Below are positions 42,905 to 54,960 of a stretch of DNA of 64,000 nt, piece by piece; within the stretch, counting starts at the first letter, position 1; each line of letters opens with the position of its first letter. The position numbers and the translations under genes were made by a program. This stretch comes from Gigaspora margarita (lineage: Eukaryota; Glomeromycota; Glomeromycetes; Diversisporales; Gigasporaceae), in the NCBI GenBank assembly GCA_009809945.1, contig WTPW01000081.1, positions 292,626 to 356,625 of the forward strand, given 5' to 3'. The notes beneath the pieces are model-generated. The model made no database searches. It worked only from the letters and a program-made list of their open reading frames with translations, and was not told the DNA's origin.

Positions 42905-43145
42905 AATTTTTTAATTGTTTTTATATTGATTATATATCGATTATTAACTATTATAGATATATATCGATTATAATCACTATTGATATTTATTGGTTATATA
43001 TCGATTAATATCTATATCAGATATATATCGATTACTAACACTATCAATAATAATTAGTAGACGTGTTGTTATCGATATATATCTTACTGGTTAGTAATTG
43101 ATATATATCTATATATAAAATTTACTGATATTTATAATAACTTAT
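42905..43145. repeat. ATCGATATATATCGAT repeat cluster, right
   Basis: Same motif class as 41230-41460. Together they may mark the ends of an old 1.9-kb unit. Confidence 0.55.
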
Positions 43146-43489
43146 GATAGAAATCACAATAATTCCATGTTATGTTACTAGAATAGCCAGTTCTAAACAA
43201 AATTATTCAAAGTAACTCACATCAATAAACACAATAATTTAATACAATTACTATAGTGTACTGACAAAGTACTGGAGTATAATGCAATCTATCATAAAAA
43301 ACTTATAAAAGACCAGGTATATTATACAACAGCAGGTCAGTGTTGCAAGAAAAAAAATTTTAAGCATATATATATTTTGCACTTACAATAAGCAGTCTAA
43401 AAATTTAAAAAATTCTATATTTAATTAATAGAGGTCTCATATTTTGCACCAGGTACATTGCAATGGGGGGTATTGAAAAAGAAGGCACT

Positions 43490-43800
43490 TTTGTCAGTGC
43501 ACTATGGTAATTCAACCTTAACTACATACTGTATATTACTGAAATAGTGAGTAAATTTTGTAACAGGATTTTTTACAGTAACTTATGATAATTCTAAGCA
43601 AACCATCCCAACCTTAACCATATACTACAGTCACCAAATAGAGGGTTAGTTTTGTAATAGAATTTTTTACAGAATTCATGATAGAATTTATGATATTTCC
43701 AATGCAAATTAACCAAATATTGTGGTTATTAGTATCGCAAATAAGTTTTGCAACAAGATTTTATACAGTAAATCATAATAGAAATCATATAATAATTTTA
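43490..43800. repeat. Diverged tandem repeat, about 110-125 bp period
   Basis: Three loosely similar segments share TTTTGTAACARGATTTTTTACAG, AACCTTAACYATATACT and TAATAGAAATCAT. Confidence 0.55.
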
Positions 43801-44083
43801 TAAAACCAACTCAATTTTAACTATTCAATTTTTCTTACTTGCCACAGGGTAGTTATTACCAGCTGATGTTGCGCTCTACTGCTAAAATAATACCTGGTAA
43901 AGTCCAATTTGCCAATTTTTTCAAAGTATATTATTATTTTATTTTAAATTATTCTGTTTACATTACAATACATTTTGTGGACTTTGAGTTTATTTTGGTA
44001 CCTTTAGCTAGCCGGCATACTTCCAGCTACTAATTTATTTAATTTATATAACTCAATAGATTAAGATTTTATTTGAAGTAAAT

Positions 44084-44190
44084 ATTAATATTACACTAGT
44101 GGATATCAATATCCACTCTTATATAATGATAGTAAACATTAATATTACACTAGTGAATATCAATATCTACCCTTATATAATATTATTAGA
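44084..44190. repeat. 53-54 bp tandem duplication
   Basis: ATTAATATTACACTAGTGRA plus TATCAATATCYACYCTTATA occurs twice, starting near 44084 and 44137. Confidence 0.8.
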
Positions 44191-44399
44191 AATATTATAT
44201 TCATAACACCATGTTATACATAAAACTCTATAATGCAGACTGGGTTATGATTATAGTTAGAGTTAGAGTTAGAATTAGATTAAAGTTAGAATTTAGACTA
44301 TGCAAAGTTGATTTTTTATTTTGCATTGCATGGATTTCAAAATTCGGGACAGACAGACAGATTTTTTTTTTTAGCTTTAATTTAAATAATATTCATGTT

Positions 44400-44721
44400 T
44401 AAGGTTATACAAGGCTAATTTTTCATTTTGCACAACAAGGAATCAAAAAATTGGGCCAGCAGTCATATTTTTCCTGTCAGTCCTATTGAACAATTACGGG
44501 AAATTAAGGTCTCCATCGGGTGACACCGGATGAAAATAATTATTGGAATAAATTTTTTGCCACACTTAGAACTCATTCAATTATTAACGTTGTGAGAAAA
44601 AATAGATGTCAAAAATCGAACAATTGGCACAATTGGGATCTAAAAAAAAAAAAAATTGAAAAAATTAAAAAAATGGGATGGTGAGTAATGCAAAATGAAA
44701 AATTAACTTTGTATAGCCTTA
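44400..44721. mobile_element. TA-target MITE, 322 bp
   Basis: TAAGGTTATACAAGGCTAATTT at the left is mirrored by AATTAACTTTGTATAGCCTTA at the right, with CATTTTGCA/TGCAAAATG next inside. A half-copy of a relative (ACTATGCAAAGTTGATTTTT) lies at 44298-44360. Confidence 0.75.
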
Positions 44722-45403
44722 TAGTAAATTTGCAAGAGGAACATTTTTTGTTAGTAATGCAACAGGTGTTACTCTAGTAAAATCTTGAGATATTTGAGAA
44801 TTTTGGAAAGTGGTTTAATATAGGGTGTTATATATCAGTGTTATAAATATACTTTTCCATATATATAAATATAAATATTTGCTAAAATTTGATAGGTTAG
44901 TTTAGGGTAGGATATTGATATCCTCGGTATCAATTAAAAATAGTCTTATTTGAATTGATATAATTAATATATAACATTAAATTGTTTTTATAACGTCCCT
45001 AGCTCTCTCTCAAAAAATTGGTCACCCCTGTAATAAAGGCCAATCGAATTTTAGTAACATAAAATTTGAAATGAAACCACCTTTTTACAGAAAAACAAAA
45101 ATAGCTTTAAATTTTAATTAGGTAACCACCTTTTGCGGCCTAATTAAAAATGTTTCTCGTAAAATTTTACTAATAGAGTGTTTTAACCCTACGCTGTTCT
45201 CTCTAATCCCAACTATAATGCGTTTTTAGATTTATATGCATCTTTTTACTTAAAAAACAAAAAACGGTTGCTTTGACTAGTGATTTAAGCCGGCTAATGC
45301 AGCCACAGCTAAGCTAGCTGATATAATGTGATCGGCTGGCTAATGCGGCTAAAAGCTAACTATTAATAAGAATCTGATAAATTCTGAAAAAGAAAATAAA
45401 TAG

Positions 45404-47307
45404 TGTAATAAATAATTTTCCTGTGCCTCCTCATTTCCATATTTGTATAATTCTTTAAGTTGTCACATACCTTCCATAGCCACGTTAATCTTACCTTTCT
45501 AGTATTAGGCATTATTATGTATTCTTGGTGGCTGTTATTTTGGGCGCATTAAAATATTGGGTGGCTACGTATATGTAGTCGTTTAAACCTGTTGCCAATA
45601 AAGGTTCGAAAAGCCCACTACATCAACGTAGTCAAAGCCGCAAAGTAAGCATAGCCATCGTAGCATAGATGTAGTGGTAGCTAGAGTTCCTCAAATTCAA
45701 ATCAAATCAAATATTGGGTCAATTTGAATTTGATCAAATCAAATTGACCCTGATTTGAATTTGATTTGATTCAAATATTTGGATTTGAATTTGATTTGAT
45801 TCAAATATTTGGATTTGAATTTGATTTGAATTTGAATTTTTAATAGCAATTTTCAAATCAAATCAAATATTTGTCAAATCAAATCAAATTTGNCCAGATT
45901 TGAATTTGATCAAATCAAATATAGTCAAATTTGAATTTGAATTTGATCAAATATTTGATTCAAATATTTGAAGATCAAATCAAATTGCGGAACCCTAGTG
46001 GTAGCGAAGTAAACATGTAACCTTGCATGAGATTTAGAATGTATATAAAGGGTTGCTCTTGCCCTTAGTTTACAATAATAAAATGTATCTAATTTATGCT
46101 CTTAAAATCGTCCTTAAATAAATATACATTCTTTTAATAATAAATGCCTAATAAATCATAAATATCTGTGTTCCATAAATTACTGCCAAATTCATGTGAC
46201 ATTTTAATATCAACCATCGGAGATAAACTTGGCACGAAAGTACGAAGCTCTCCCATACGATGGTAATATATGGTGCCAGTTGTGTGGAATGGATTATCAC
46301 CCCACGCCTTCTAGAAGTATACAACCTTGGTTTTTGACTTTGCATTCAGAACATGAGCCTTGATTATGACTTCACTATCCAACTTTTGGATAACATCAGA
46401 TGTAGGAGAAGAAGCCCTGGGTTTCAGAAGAAGAATTTACGTGTATGTTTGACTAAGCTGGTAACGACCTAACAGAAGATTAATGAAGAAGTGACCTCAG
46501 GAAATTTGTCTTGGTTAAATAAAATTTCTTTGGGATTTAATTTGTTTCATGGTTGAGATTGTGAGGGACATTCATAAGTTGGCAATACACAGATGCGCCG
46601 ACGGATAGGCAGTGATTGCAACACGAGGACTCACATTTGAAATTTGGTTATAAATTAGAATGACCTTGTAATTTTATTTGGTTGAGTGAGTTTTCTCTTG
46701 TTTTTCTTCTTTCATTAATATTTTGTTTAGGCTCGCAGGAGCTCGCCCTCAAGGGGAGGATAATGTAACGAATAATTTTCCTGTGCCTCCTCATTTCCGT
46801 ATTTGTATAATTCTTTAAGTTGTAACATACCTTCCAAAGCCACATTAATCTTATCTTTCTAGTATTAGGCATTATTATGTATTCTTGGTAGCTGTTATTT
46901 TGGGCACATTAAAACATTGGGGTGGCTATGTATACGTAGTCGTTTAAACCTGTTGGGCAATGAAGGTTCAAAAAGCCCACTGCGTCAACGTAGTCAAAGC
47001 CGCAAAGTAAGCATAGCCATCGTAGCATAGACGTAGTGGTAGTGAAGTAAACATGTAACCTTGCCTGAGATTTCGAATGTATATAAAGGGTTGCCCTTGC
47101 CCTTAGTTTACAATAATAAAATGTATCTAATTTATGCTCTTAAAAATCATCCTTAAATAAATATACATTCTTTTAATAATAAATGCCTAAAAAATCATAA
47201 ATATCTGCGTTCCATAAATTACTGCCAAATTCATGTGACATTCTAACGTCAACTATCGGAGTTAAACTCAGCACGAAAGTACGAAGCTCTCCCATACGAT
47301 GGTTACA
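45404..47307 (+). mobile_element. Non-autonomous LTR retroelement
   Basis: Two direct repeats: 5' LTR 45404-46268 (about 541 bp without its insertion) and 3' LTR 46764-47307 (544 bp), starting TGTAAYRAATAATTTTCCTG and ending TAATA/TTACA. The 495-bp internal part (46269-46763) starts with TGGTGCCAGTTGTGTGG, a possible primer-binding site. It ends with AAGGGGAGGATAA, a good polypurine tract. There is no gag or pol, so it must have depended on another element (TRIM/LARD-like). LTR divergence of several percent means the insertion is not recent. No clear 5-bp target duplication is seen. Confidence 0.8.
45682..45997. mobile_element. hAT-like MITE, family D, copy 1
   Basis: TAGAGTTCCTCAAATTCAAATC at the left and GGAACCCTA at the right. 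The 8-bp target GTGGTAGC is duplicated exactly (45674-45681, 45998-46005). The body is built almost wholly of AAATTCAAATC / GATTTGAATTT words in both senses. It sits inside the 5' LTR; the 3' LTR is uninterrupted at this site, which proves the insertion. One N at 45893. Confidence 0.9.
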
Positions 47308-47760
47308 ATGGACATAAAGTATGGGCCAAATATCCCGAAATATTCCGAATTCAGGCCAGTAGTTAGCCGTTAGCCAGCCGCTTAGCCGACGATTGAGTAA
47401 TTGGGGTAAAATCACCACCCAAAAAAAGTTTCACAGCCAATCAAATTTCAAGATCAGGTGTAACGTAGCACGATCAAGAAAATTCAATACAAACGTTCGT
47501 TTTGTCAAAAATCGCTTGTAGCTCAAAATTTAGTCTATGAAAGAGCCTTCTGCGCATTAGTTAAAAATTTTCCTTGCAAAATTTTCATATATTAAGTACC
47601 TTCTAACCCAACTTAGTAACAAGACCCTAAACCTAACTAAACAAAACAAAGTTTTATTTCGAAGTAATTTTGAAATTTTTTGGGTGGCGATTCTACTCTA
47701 GTACGATTTAGTCGGCTGGCTAAGCCAGCCAATTAAAACCATGTGGCTTAAAATCACTAG

Positions 47761-48742
47761 TTTGACTATCACGTTACACCAGATCTTAAATTTTGATTGG
47801 CTAAAATTTCAGGGGTGAACAATTTTTTGTGGGAGATCGGCGCCCCATTTACACATTACGTAATTTCTGAGGGGAAAGGGGTCTCTACTTACGTACGTAC
47901 GTACGTGGGAGGAGAGAGTATAATAAAAAAATATTATATAATATCGGTCACTACCCTAAACGAATGTAAAGATTTTTGAATAATATATTAGTGCAGTGAG
48001 CACATTAAGAATGTTCTATTACATAAAACATAAAACATATGAGAGCACATAATTTGAAAAAAGAAAATGCTAAGCATACAGTGCACATAATGCTATATAA
48101 AAGTCGATGATTTCATAATGTTGTGGATGTGGAATTGCTAAAAATGTCAACGATTATCAATTCAAAATTGTAGAAATGATTCTCCTGCATCATATTCAAT
48201 ATATAATTGAATCACCTGGATACATATGTGCATACGGTGCAGGAAATTTTAAACCTTTAATCTCTCTATATAGAGGCAATCCGTCAACTGGTAGCATATT
48301 GACATTCTCAAAGTGAAGGATCTAGAATTTTCAATATCTTTGTATAGAAATAATATGCAAAGGACAATATGTACTTAATAGCAATTATTCTATGCATACT
48401 GAAATCAGCTGCTACTGAGAATGACATATTTAGATTATCCAATGAGTTAGTTAACATTATTTAATTACTGAATTAATTTAGGTTTTTAGAATTCTTGCAC
48501 TATACATATAGCCAAATTATTTTGTTTTATTCGAAACTAATTACAGCATAAATCGTAATAGTTTTTACATAAGTTGAAATTATGCCGAAATAATTTCGGC
48601 CACATGTAAATCCTGCACTGTACGTCGTACGTTCTTCATCAAAAATCAGGTGAGCTGTTTTTTACATGATAAGTTATATTTGGTGTGCCATAAGTTACTT
48701 GACCGAAAGCTTATTATGGATTTTGATTTAATGATAGTTATT
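47761..48742. other. Intergenic with TACG microsatellite
   Basis: No gene. (TACG)4 at 47890-47906. ATCAAAATTTAAGATCTGGTGTAACG (47769-47795, as the complement) is one more piece of the shared MITE module. Confidence 0.35.
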
Positions 48743-48957
48743 TAGGCCATTCCAAATTGATTCTTCGTTTAACATAACATAAAATAGTTCGTAAGAGTAG
48801 GGGAGGGCATAAAAAAAAAGACACAAATTAAAAAAAAAAATACAAGGATAATGCAGCAATTTAATTGGTTAAGATGATGTGTTTTTTTTTCATGTAAAAT
48901 CTTAAAAAAAAAGAGGGGGGTTATGTTAAATGAAGAATCAAATTGATCTGGCTTTTA
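48743..48957. mobile_element. TA-target MITE, 215 bp
   Basis: TAGGCCATTCCAAATTGATTC at the left, mirrored by GAATCAAATTGATCTGGCTTTTA. Then CGTTTAACATAAC / GTTATGTTAAATG and GGGGAGGG/AGAGGGGGG lie inside. No ORF. Confidence 0.75.
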
Positions 48958-50394
48958 TTAATGAAGGCAGTTGAGTGGTAAGTAAAGAAAAGTTAATTAT
49001 TTTATTTTAGTATTTATTATGCGAAAGCAGGGCATATCTCCTTTATTAATTTGAGCATTGTATTTTAGATTCCTGATCTTGGATCTCAAACTCTCATCTG
49101 GGGTTTCGAACCCTGTTCTTGAGTCTCAAACTTTGACTACATTTTCGTTCAGAAAATAAGAATTTACATAAGCATACTAACTTGATAAGAAATTGTAATG
49201 AAATTTTTTATTATGTTAGGTTGGCGTGTTCTGCATAGATCACAAAAATTATCGATTCTAATTGATAAGTGTTATTTTTCAATTGAAAAATAATTTAGGT
49301 CAATTTCAAATGCAATTAGCTCCCTATAAAAAAAAAATCATTTGAAATTGTTCAGAAAATTCTGAAACTATCCGATTCTTTATTCGGAAAATAGACACCG
49401 TTCCGAACATTTAAAGGATTTATTGGAAATATACTTTTTTATACTATAATTTTTTATTAAAATTTTTCTATTTTTTTACATCCCGTACAAACATAACCCC
49501 TGTTCGGAAAATTGACTCCATTCCGAACAATTTCTAACAATTTTAGAACAATTATAGATGTCATTAGGTACGAATAAAATGTGTCAATTTCGAAGTCTAG
49601 CGACAGTACATACGTATTATTGAAACATGATGAGTCTGGCACCTGCTTTATTTTTTATACGCTAAAAGTGATTAAACTGATTAATAGTATTAGTCAATCT
49701 GAGCAGTTAATAAGAGCTATAGATAAAGTGGTATAAGCGGTATGTGCAAATTTGTAAAACCACGTTTCACGAGTGTATAAGGGTGCTGCATAAGGGTGAG
49801 ATCGTTGTGTAATTAACGTTAAAAAATTGAATTTACAAAAGGAAATGATTATCATCATAGTTATTTTAAATTCAAAATAATTAGTCGTATATTAAGGTAT
49901 CCTTATTATTGTCATTGTAAAAAATGAACATCAATCTTACATGTATAACGTTGATATCTCAAAAACTGATAATGATGATTTAGGTTAAAAAAAATGCTCC
50001 GTTTCGTAAACTCAAAATTACTAAAAATAGGTTTGCCAAGGAAAACTTTCGTAAATTTTTGTTGCACACTGTAGGTTACAAAAAATTTATAAGTTACAGC
50101 CACGTTATACGTTACACCATGAATATAATGTGAATTCACAAAGTTCTATCTGCCATATTTTAATTATTAATAACTTGGCACATCTAAATGCTTCAAGCCT
50201 CACCTAAATCTCTAAATCAAGACTATGAAAATATTTATACATATTGTATTTATAAGCCGAAATAACTTCACAATTATATTCATACAATAACTTTAAAACA
50301 TTATAATTATACACAAGTAAATTTTTTTTTTTTTTTTTAAAAAAAAAAACACACAATATCTTACCTTGAAGAATCAAACCGAACAGATAACGAA
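48958..50394. other. Intergenic, upstream of the membrane-protein gene
   Basis: No further gene. GAAAATAGACACCGTTCCGAACATTTAAAGG at 49388 and GGAAAATTGACTCCATTCCGAAC at 49504 are dispersed repeats also seen near 15530. A T18-A12-like self-complementary tract (50323-50349) lies about 45 bp before the next start codon. Confidence 0.4.
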
Positions 50395-51141
50395 ATGATT
50401 CAACCACCGAGTATTGAAACAACACAAAAAAATAAAGCAAAAATGATGTTACAATTGTTATTAATGATGTTTATCGATATCGGTTTACCACTCCTTCTTT
50501 ATTTTGTCCTTTCAAAATATCTATCTACTATCTTGGCATTAATAATATCAGGTGTCCCACCAGCAATTTCTGTTATCGTTACTTTTATCCTTCGTAGACA
50601 AGTCAATGTCATAGGATTGCTTGTTTTAATTGGATTCGTTGTCGGAATTATATTATCTGTAATTCAGGGTGATCCGAAATTGTTTTTACTACGAGAATCA
50701 TTTATCACTGGTGCAATTGGTTTAGCATTTATTATTACCCTTATTCCAATTAAAGTTGGATCATTCGAAATGCGACCATTAGTATATTATAATGCTAAAA
50801 ATTTAGGAATGGCAAATCTTAAAGGTTTAACAGAAGATGAACCTATTCCTGAACGTTGGGAAAGGTATTGGAAATCTTATCCTAGGTTTCGACAAACATT
50901 TATTGTCTTGACAGCTGTTTGGGGATTTGGGTTACTTCTTGAAGTTCCAGTTCGTGTTATCATTATTTATCGTACTGCAACAATTGATGAAGCAGTTTAT
51001 ATTGGAAATATTTTTCTTTATAGTTGGTTGGGTTGTTTAGTCTTATTTACCATCACTTATTCAAAACATAGGCAAAAGGAAGGCGAGAAACTGCTTAAAG
51101 AACAGGAAGAGGCTGCCGCTTCTGCTGCAATTAAAGATTAA
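50395..51141 (+). CDS. Six-helix membrane protein (VC0807-like family)
   Basis: 248 residues, single exon, intact. Probable transmembrane helices at residues 18-40, 44-65, 71-91, 101-119, 166-192 and 199-222. A hydrophilic conserved-looking segment at 121-165 contains KVGSFEMRPL, a KGLTEDEPIPERWERYW motif and R-F-R-Q. The C-terminal 25 residues are charged (Lys/Glu) and probably cytosolic. There is no signal peptide. The layout resembles the VC0807-type integral membrane proteins known from bacteria and some fungi, whose biochemical role I do not know. A paralogue at 58619-59323 faces it. ATG 50395 is the first in frame, and the paralogue starts about 17 residues later relative to it. Codon use is ordinary for the window. 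Confidence 0.8.
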   Translation: MIQPPSIETTQKNKAKMMLQLLLMMFIDIGLPLLLYFVLSKYLSTILALIISGVPPAISVIVTFILRRQVNVIGLLVLIGFVVGIILSVIQGDPKLFLLRESFITGAIGLAFIITLIPIKVGSFEMRPLVYYNAKNLGMANLKGLTEDEPIPERWERYWKSYPRFRQTFIVLTAVWGFGLLLEVPVRVIIIYRTATIDEAVYIGNIFLYSWLGCLVLFTITYSKHRQKEGEKLLKEQEEAAASAAIKD

Positions 51142-52102
51142 TTATATAATAGATTTTGCGATCATATTTGACTATCTTCTTTTTTTTTTAAAACAACTTT
51201 GTTACCGATTAATACCATTTTTAGAGCACTAAAATTTGGGCACATTAATAGGTGTTTTAAACTTTGAACAAAGTCGGAATTTATAAGGGTTTTAAAAATA
51301 TCATTTTCAAAAATTTTAAATGTTTATACTCTTTAACTAGGTTAATGGCTACCTTTTTTCAAATTAATTTTATTAAATCATAAATAATTTTAAATGCATT
51401 ATGTAAATGTTAGGGGTTTAACGTTTATGTTTATTTTATTTTCTAATTATTATATTAATAAATGTAATACATATAATTTTTACTTTAAGTTCGTTTCATG
51501 GTCTTTTTACTATATGATAGTTTTTATTACTTATAATAAACTTTTTTATTGAATAGATATCTCTTCAAAAAAATCAAATAAAATGATTTTTAAAAAAAAA
51601 AATTGTAAAAAAAGGGCTGTTTTAATACGCAACACCACATATGTTCTGGGATATTCCAATAATCTAAACAAAACTTGATTGGGGCTGTCCTCCATTTGAA
51701 GTCATGTGATATATTTCATACACTGACGTAACACTTTATATTTTTTGTATTGTCGTAAAACTACAAACAAAATGAAGTTTTTCTAGAATCAATAAGATAA
51801 TATGTCGCAAATGCAGTGCATCTTGTGAATTAAATAGGTTAAAATAAAATCAGAACAAAACCGACTAATTTTGATCAATCGATTGTATTATAATTTAGCA
51901 ATACACGAAGTTGCAATACAAATTTCAAACGCAGAAACAAGGCATGATAATTGAATTTCACAGTAATCTAAAACATATATCCAATACATATTAATTAATG
52001 AACATTAGGATTTAGGATTGAACTATATTGACCCAATTCGGAATTAAACCATTATCGTTTGAACAAAACTATCTAGTTTATTACATCTTTTGATAGTATA
52101 GA
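51142..52102. other. Intergenic stretch
   Basis: No gene seen. AATATTAATAAATGTAATACATA at about 51455 could serve 3' end formation of the preceding gene. Confidence 0.3.
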
Positions 52103-52354
52103 TGCTGGTGAAATAAAATTGAACGTGAAATAATTTCACCATTTACGGTGAAATTAATGTTGAATTGGTGAAATTGGTGAAATTAATTTCACCAGCATCC
52201 ATAGTTAACCATAAATGAGTAACAGAGAGGGAAAACCTGTAAACCATTTCACACATCATCATCGCAGTGATATCTACCCCTACAAGAATTAGAGTACATA
52301 TCACAGCGATTGTAATGAGTGAAATGGTTTGCAGGTACCCTCTCCGTCACTCAA
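52103..52354. repeat. Two adjacent inverted repeats
   Basis: 52103-52201: GATGCTGGTGAAATAAAATT mirrored by AATTAATTTCACCAGCATC, with GGTGAAATT words between. 52214-52354: GAGTAACAGAGAGGG...CCTGTAAACCATTTCAC mirrored by GTGAAATGGTTTGCAGG...CCCTCTCCGTCACTC. Both look like small MITEs. Target duplications are not resolved. Confidence 0.65.
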
Positions 52355-52403
52355 AAATTACTTATGAGCTAGTTTGTAACCGTTATACGTATAACTTATG
52401 TAG

Positions 52404-53057
52404 CCTTGTAAGAAAAGTGGTGGTACGGGTTGGTGTCGGGAATGCTCGAAATGGCACGGATCATGTGGTTCGTACAGGAACGTTACACGAAATGGCACGG
52501 TAAAAATGGCACGGACATTACGGCAAAGGGTGGCACGTAATATCACGTCATATGAAATGGCGCATTCAGATGGCACGTATGTGTACGTTACACATGTGTT
52601 GGTTCGTGATACGTGTTGGCTCGTTTCGTGGAGAGCGAAAGATCAGTAAGTGATTTTTTTTAAAAAAAAAAGAGCGATATCTCATGATTTCACTAATGAA
52701 GCTTCCCTGTGTGTCTTAACAAAAAAAATTTCTTACGAAATTTTACTTCATATGCAGTTAGCTTGTTCATCTTATCTGTTATATTGATTACTTATGTAAA
52801 TTTATGGTTTAATAGTTAATCCACATCGTTTTCGCGGTGGCACGTGAATTTACGTTCACCCGTGCCAAATCCCGTGCCGATTCGACTAGTAAACTGCTGC
52901 AAAACCCGAGCCATTTACGGTCCATTTGGCACGGGCATTCGGTCCCACACGGTCCATGGAATCCGTACCAATCCGGACAATGCCCGTACCAATCCGGATC
53001 ATGACCCGTGCCTATCCGATGCAACCCGTGCCGATCCGGTCCAATTTTCTTATAGGG
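52404..53057. mobile_element. GTGCC-rich element, best-preserved copy
   Basis: CCTTGTAAGAAAAGTGG at the left, mirrored by CCAATTTTCTTATAGG at the right. GGCACGG/CCGTGCC words fill both arms on opposite strands, making this the most GC-rich piece of the window. The interior CGTGGAGAGCGAAAGATCAG and GCGATATCTCATGATTT matches 2600-2670. The ORFs of 70-78 codons here arise from the repeats. Family unknown. Confidence 0.7.
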
Positions 53058-53527
53058 TAGTTAATTAAAAATACTTCACATATTACATTATGGATAAAGA
53101 AATAATTTAATAATTCCAATTAAACTGTTTATGTAGACTTTATAAATGGTTTTATGTAACTAATTAAAACTAATTTATGTAGTTAATTGCCTGTTAACAT
53201 CCCTAATGAATATTAATTGAAAGATATGAAAAATACTTTACAGTATAGATAATCATAATATAACACTATATTTGAAGCAAAATTTAAAAAAAGGTAAAAA
53301 AAAAATAAACATAATTATTATTTCTAATAAATAGAAGTCATTTTAATTTATGCAGTTTATTTTACTGTACAATACGTATTACACCCATAATTACATTTTC
53401 TAACTTATTATTTCTAAAATTCAACCATTCAATGCTTGTTTCCTATCATAATATTATGTCATGACTGATTAATTTCTATTACTATCAATACACAGCTATC
53501 ATATACATTATTTTGATATCTTCCTCC

Positions 53528-54433
53528 TAGAGTTAACACCTCTATCCGGATATATATATCCGGATTAGAGTGTCCAGGATTATGATCCGGGATAATGTCC
53601 GCATAATTCGCCTTATAGCACATAAAATATGCGAATTCACATAATTTAAAATAATTCGCATAATCTCGCATAATTTATCCATCTCTCGTATAAAGAATTT
53701 TCTATTGGCCAATTGACGTTACACAGATTAAGTTACACAGAATGTGATATCAAGTCGGCCTATTTTATACTATAACGTTGGCTAATTCCGAGTAGGATCA
53801 TGTGAATAATGCTGGCTAAACTATCATAGTACTTAACTTTAAAATTAATAGATCCGAATGTAGCTATTATACCAGAACTTTTATAGCATTGGTATAACGA
53901 TTATATGCCAACACACTATTGGTTGTACAATGTAAGTTACGTAGCGTACGTACATACGTACTTGAAATTTTTGACATGAGCAAAATTAGAACATAAAAAA
54001 AAAATTTCTAGTAAAATTTCGTGCTTTTAGATTTGGGATAAAATCTTGCAATTAGGTTAAAGTTCGAAAATATTATTTGTATAATAACACGTAAAAACAG
54101 TTTCATAGACTAAAAATTTTTGGTCATAAACGTTTGTCTTGCATTACAGCAGATCTTGATATTTGGGCAGCAAAATTTTTTAACTCTAATCCTGGGGTCC
54201 GCATAATTCGCATAATTTGTAATTTACCGGATGCATAATTTGGCATTTACCGGATCATAATCCTGGACACCCTAATCCGGATATATACTGTGTCATGTGA
54301 TATAACGTGACATAGTGGTTTTATATCCGGATATAAATAAATCCGGATTTAAATTTATATCCGGATATATACTATGATAAAACCGGATAAATCCGGATAT
54401 AAAAAATATATCCGGATAGAGGTATTAACTCTA
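53528..54433. mobile_element. hAT-like MITE, family E, split by a nested insertion
   Basis: TAGAGTTAACACCTCTATCC at the left and GGATAGAGGTATTAACTCTA at the right. The 8-bp target CTTCCTCC is duplicated exactly (53520-53527, 54434-54441). The element itself is only about 190 bp and is made of TATCCGGATA palindromes. The 709-bp family A MITE is inserted into it at 53566. Confidence 0.88.
53566..54274. mobile_element. hAT-like MITE, family A, copy 3 (nested)
   Basis: TAGAGTGTCCAGGATTATG at the left and CATAATCCTGGACACCCTA-type end at the right. The 8-bp target ATCCGGAT is duplicated exactly on both sides, within the family E element. The interior has ACGTTACACAGATTAAG, AAAAATTTCTAGTAAAATTT and ATTAGGTTAAAGTTCG, the same module as copies 1 and 2. 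Confidence 0.9.
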
Positions 54434-54660
54434 CTTCCTCCAAGATCATTCAGCACAAATTACTTAGCTTCCTATCAAATAACGTTTCCATAACTCAGTT
54501 TTGCACCGTCACCTTATCACTGCAATTTGATTAGTAAATTTGATTTTTATATAAAATTTTAAAAAATAGTAATATATCGGAAACACCTCCATTTTGCCGA
54601 CCATTATACTTAAAAGCCACACCACACGGGTGACACTTTACTATTAATATATATCTGCAA

Positions 54661-54960
54661 TTAATAAAATGTTAACCTTAATCCTATGTGATGTCGGTTA
54701 AATGGCTGTAGATAAAATGGGTATCGAAAAAAACAAGAACCATCCCCTAAATCGGGTAGCCTCATTACCATCATATCGGTTCGTACATTTACTAATTCTG
54801 CCTTCGTACTATCGATTTTATCGTTATCTTCACCAGATCTTTCATCCAATTTGATTTACATAACAATATTAATACCACACGTCTCACTAATACTCTCACC
54901 TGCATCCTTATCGACATTCTCCACATTGTTTATCGATCTTTTTCTCTTTCTATTCTATTA
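54661..54960 (-). pseudogene. Possible coding fragment, unrecognised
   Basis: The minus-strand ORF 54661-54849 (DERSGEDNDKIDSTKAELVN...) has a charged, gene-like composition, unlike the repeat ORFs. The same frame upstream to about 54960 stays coding-like with an interrupting stop. Later residues (MMVMRLPDLGDGSCFF) do not recall a family to me. Probably a relic or an exon of something degraded. Confidence 0.25.

Larger units (their letters stand above)
45277..47760. mobile_element. Outer TIR element interrupted by an LTR element
   Basis: CTAGTGATTTAAGCCGGC at the left and GGCTTAAAATCACTAG at the right are inverted ends, flanked by TTTGA on both sides (45272-45276, 47761-47765). Inside, GGCTGGCTAA/TTAGCCAGCC motifs recur subterminally. 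The right half (47421-47700) carries the shared module (ATCAGGTGTAACGTAGC, TTGCAAAATTTTCATATA). The LTR element 45404-47307 is inserted in it. Confidence 0.65.

Noticed and set aside
46148..47418. Minus-strand ORFs of 65-81 codons in the LTR element
   Set aside because: They fall in LTR sequence or its short internal region and match no gag/pol motif.
52267..53068. Several 70-78 codon ORFs on both strands
   Set aside because: Products of GGCACGG/CCGTGCC repeats inside one transposable element.
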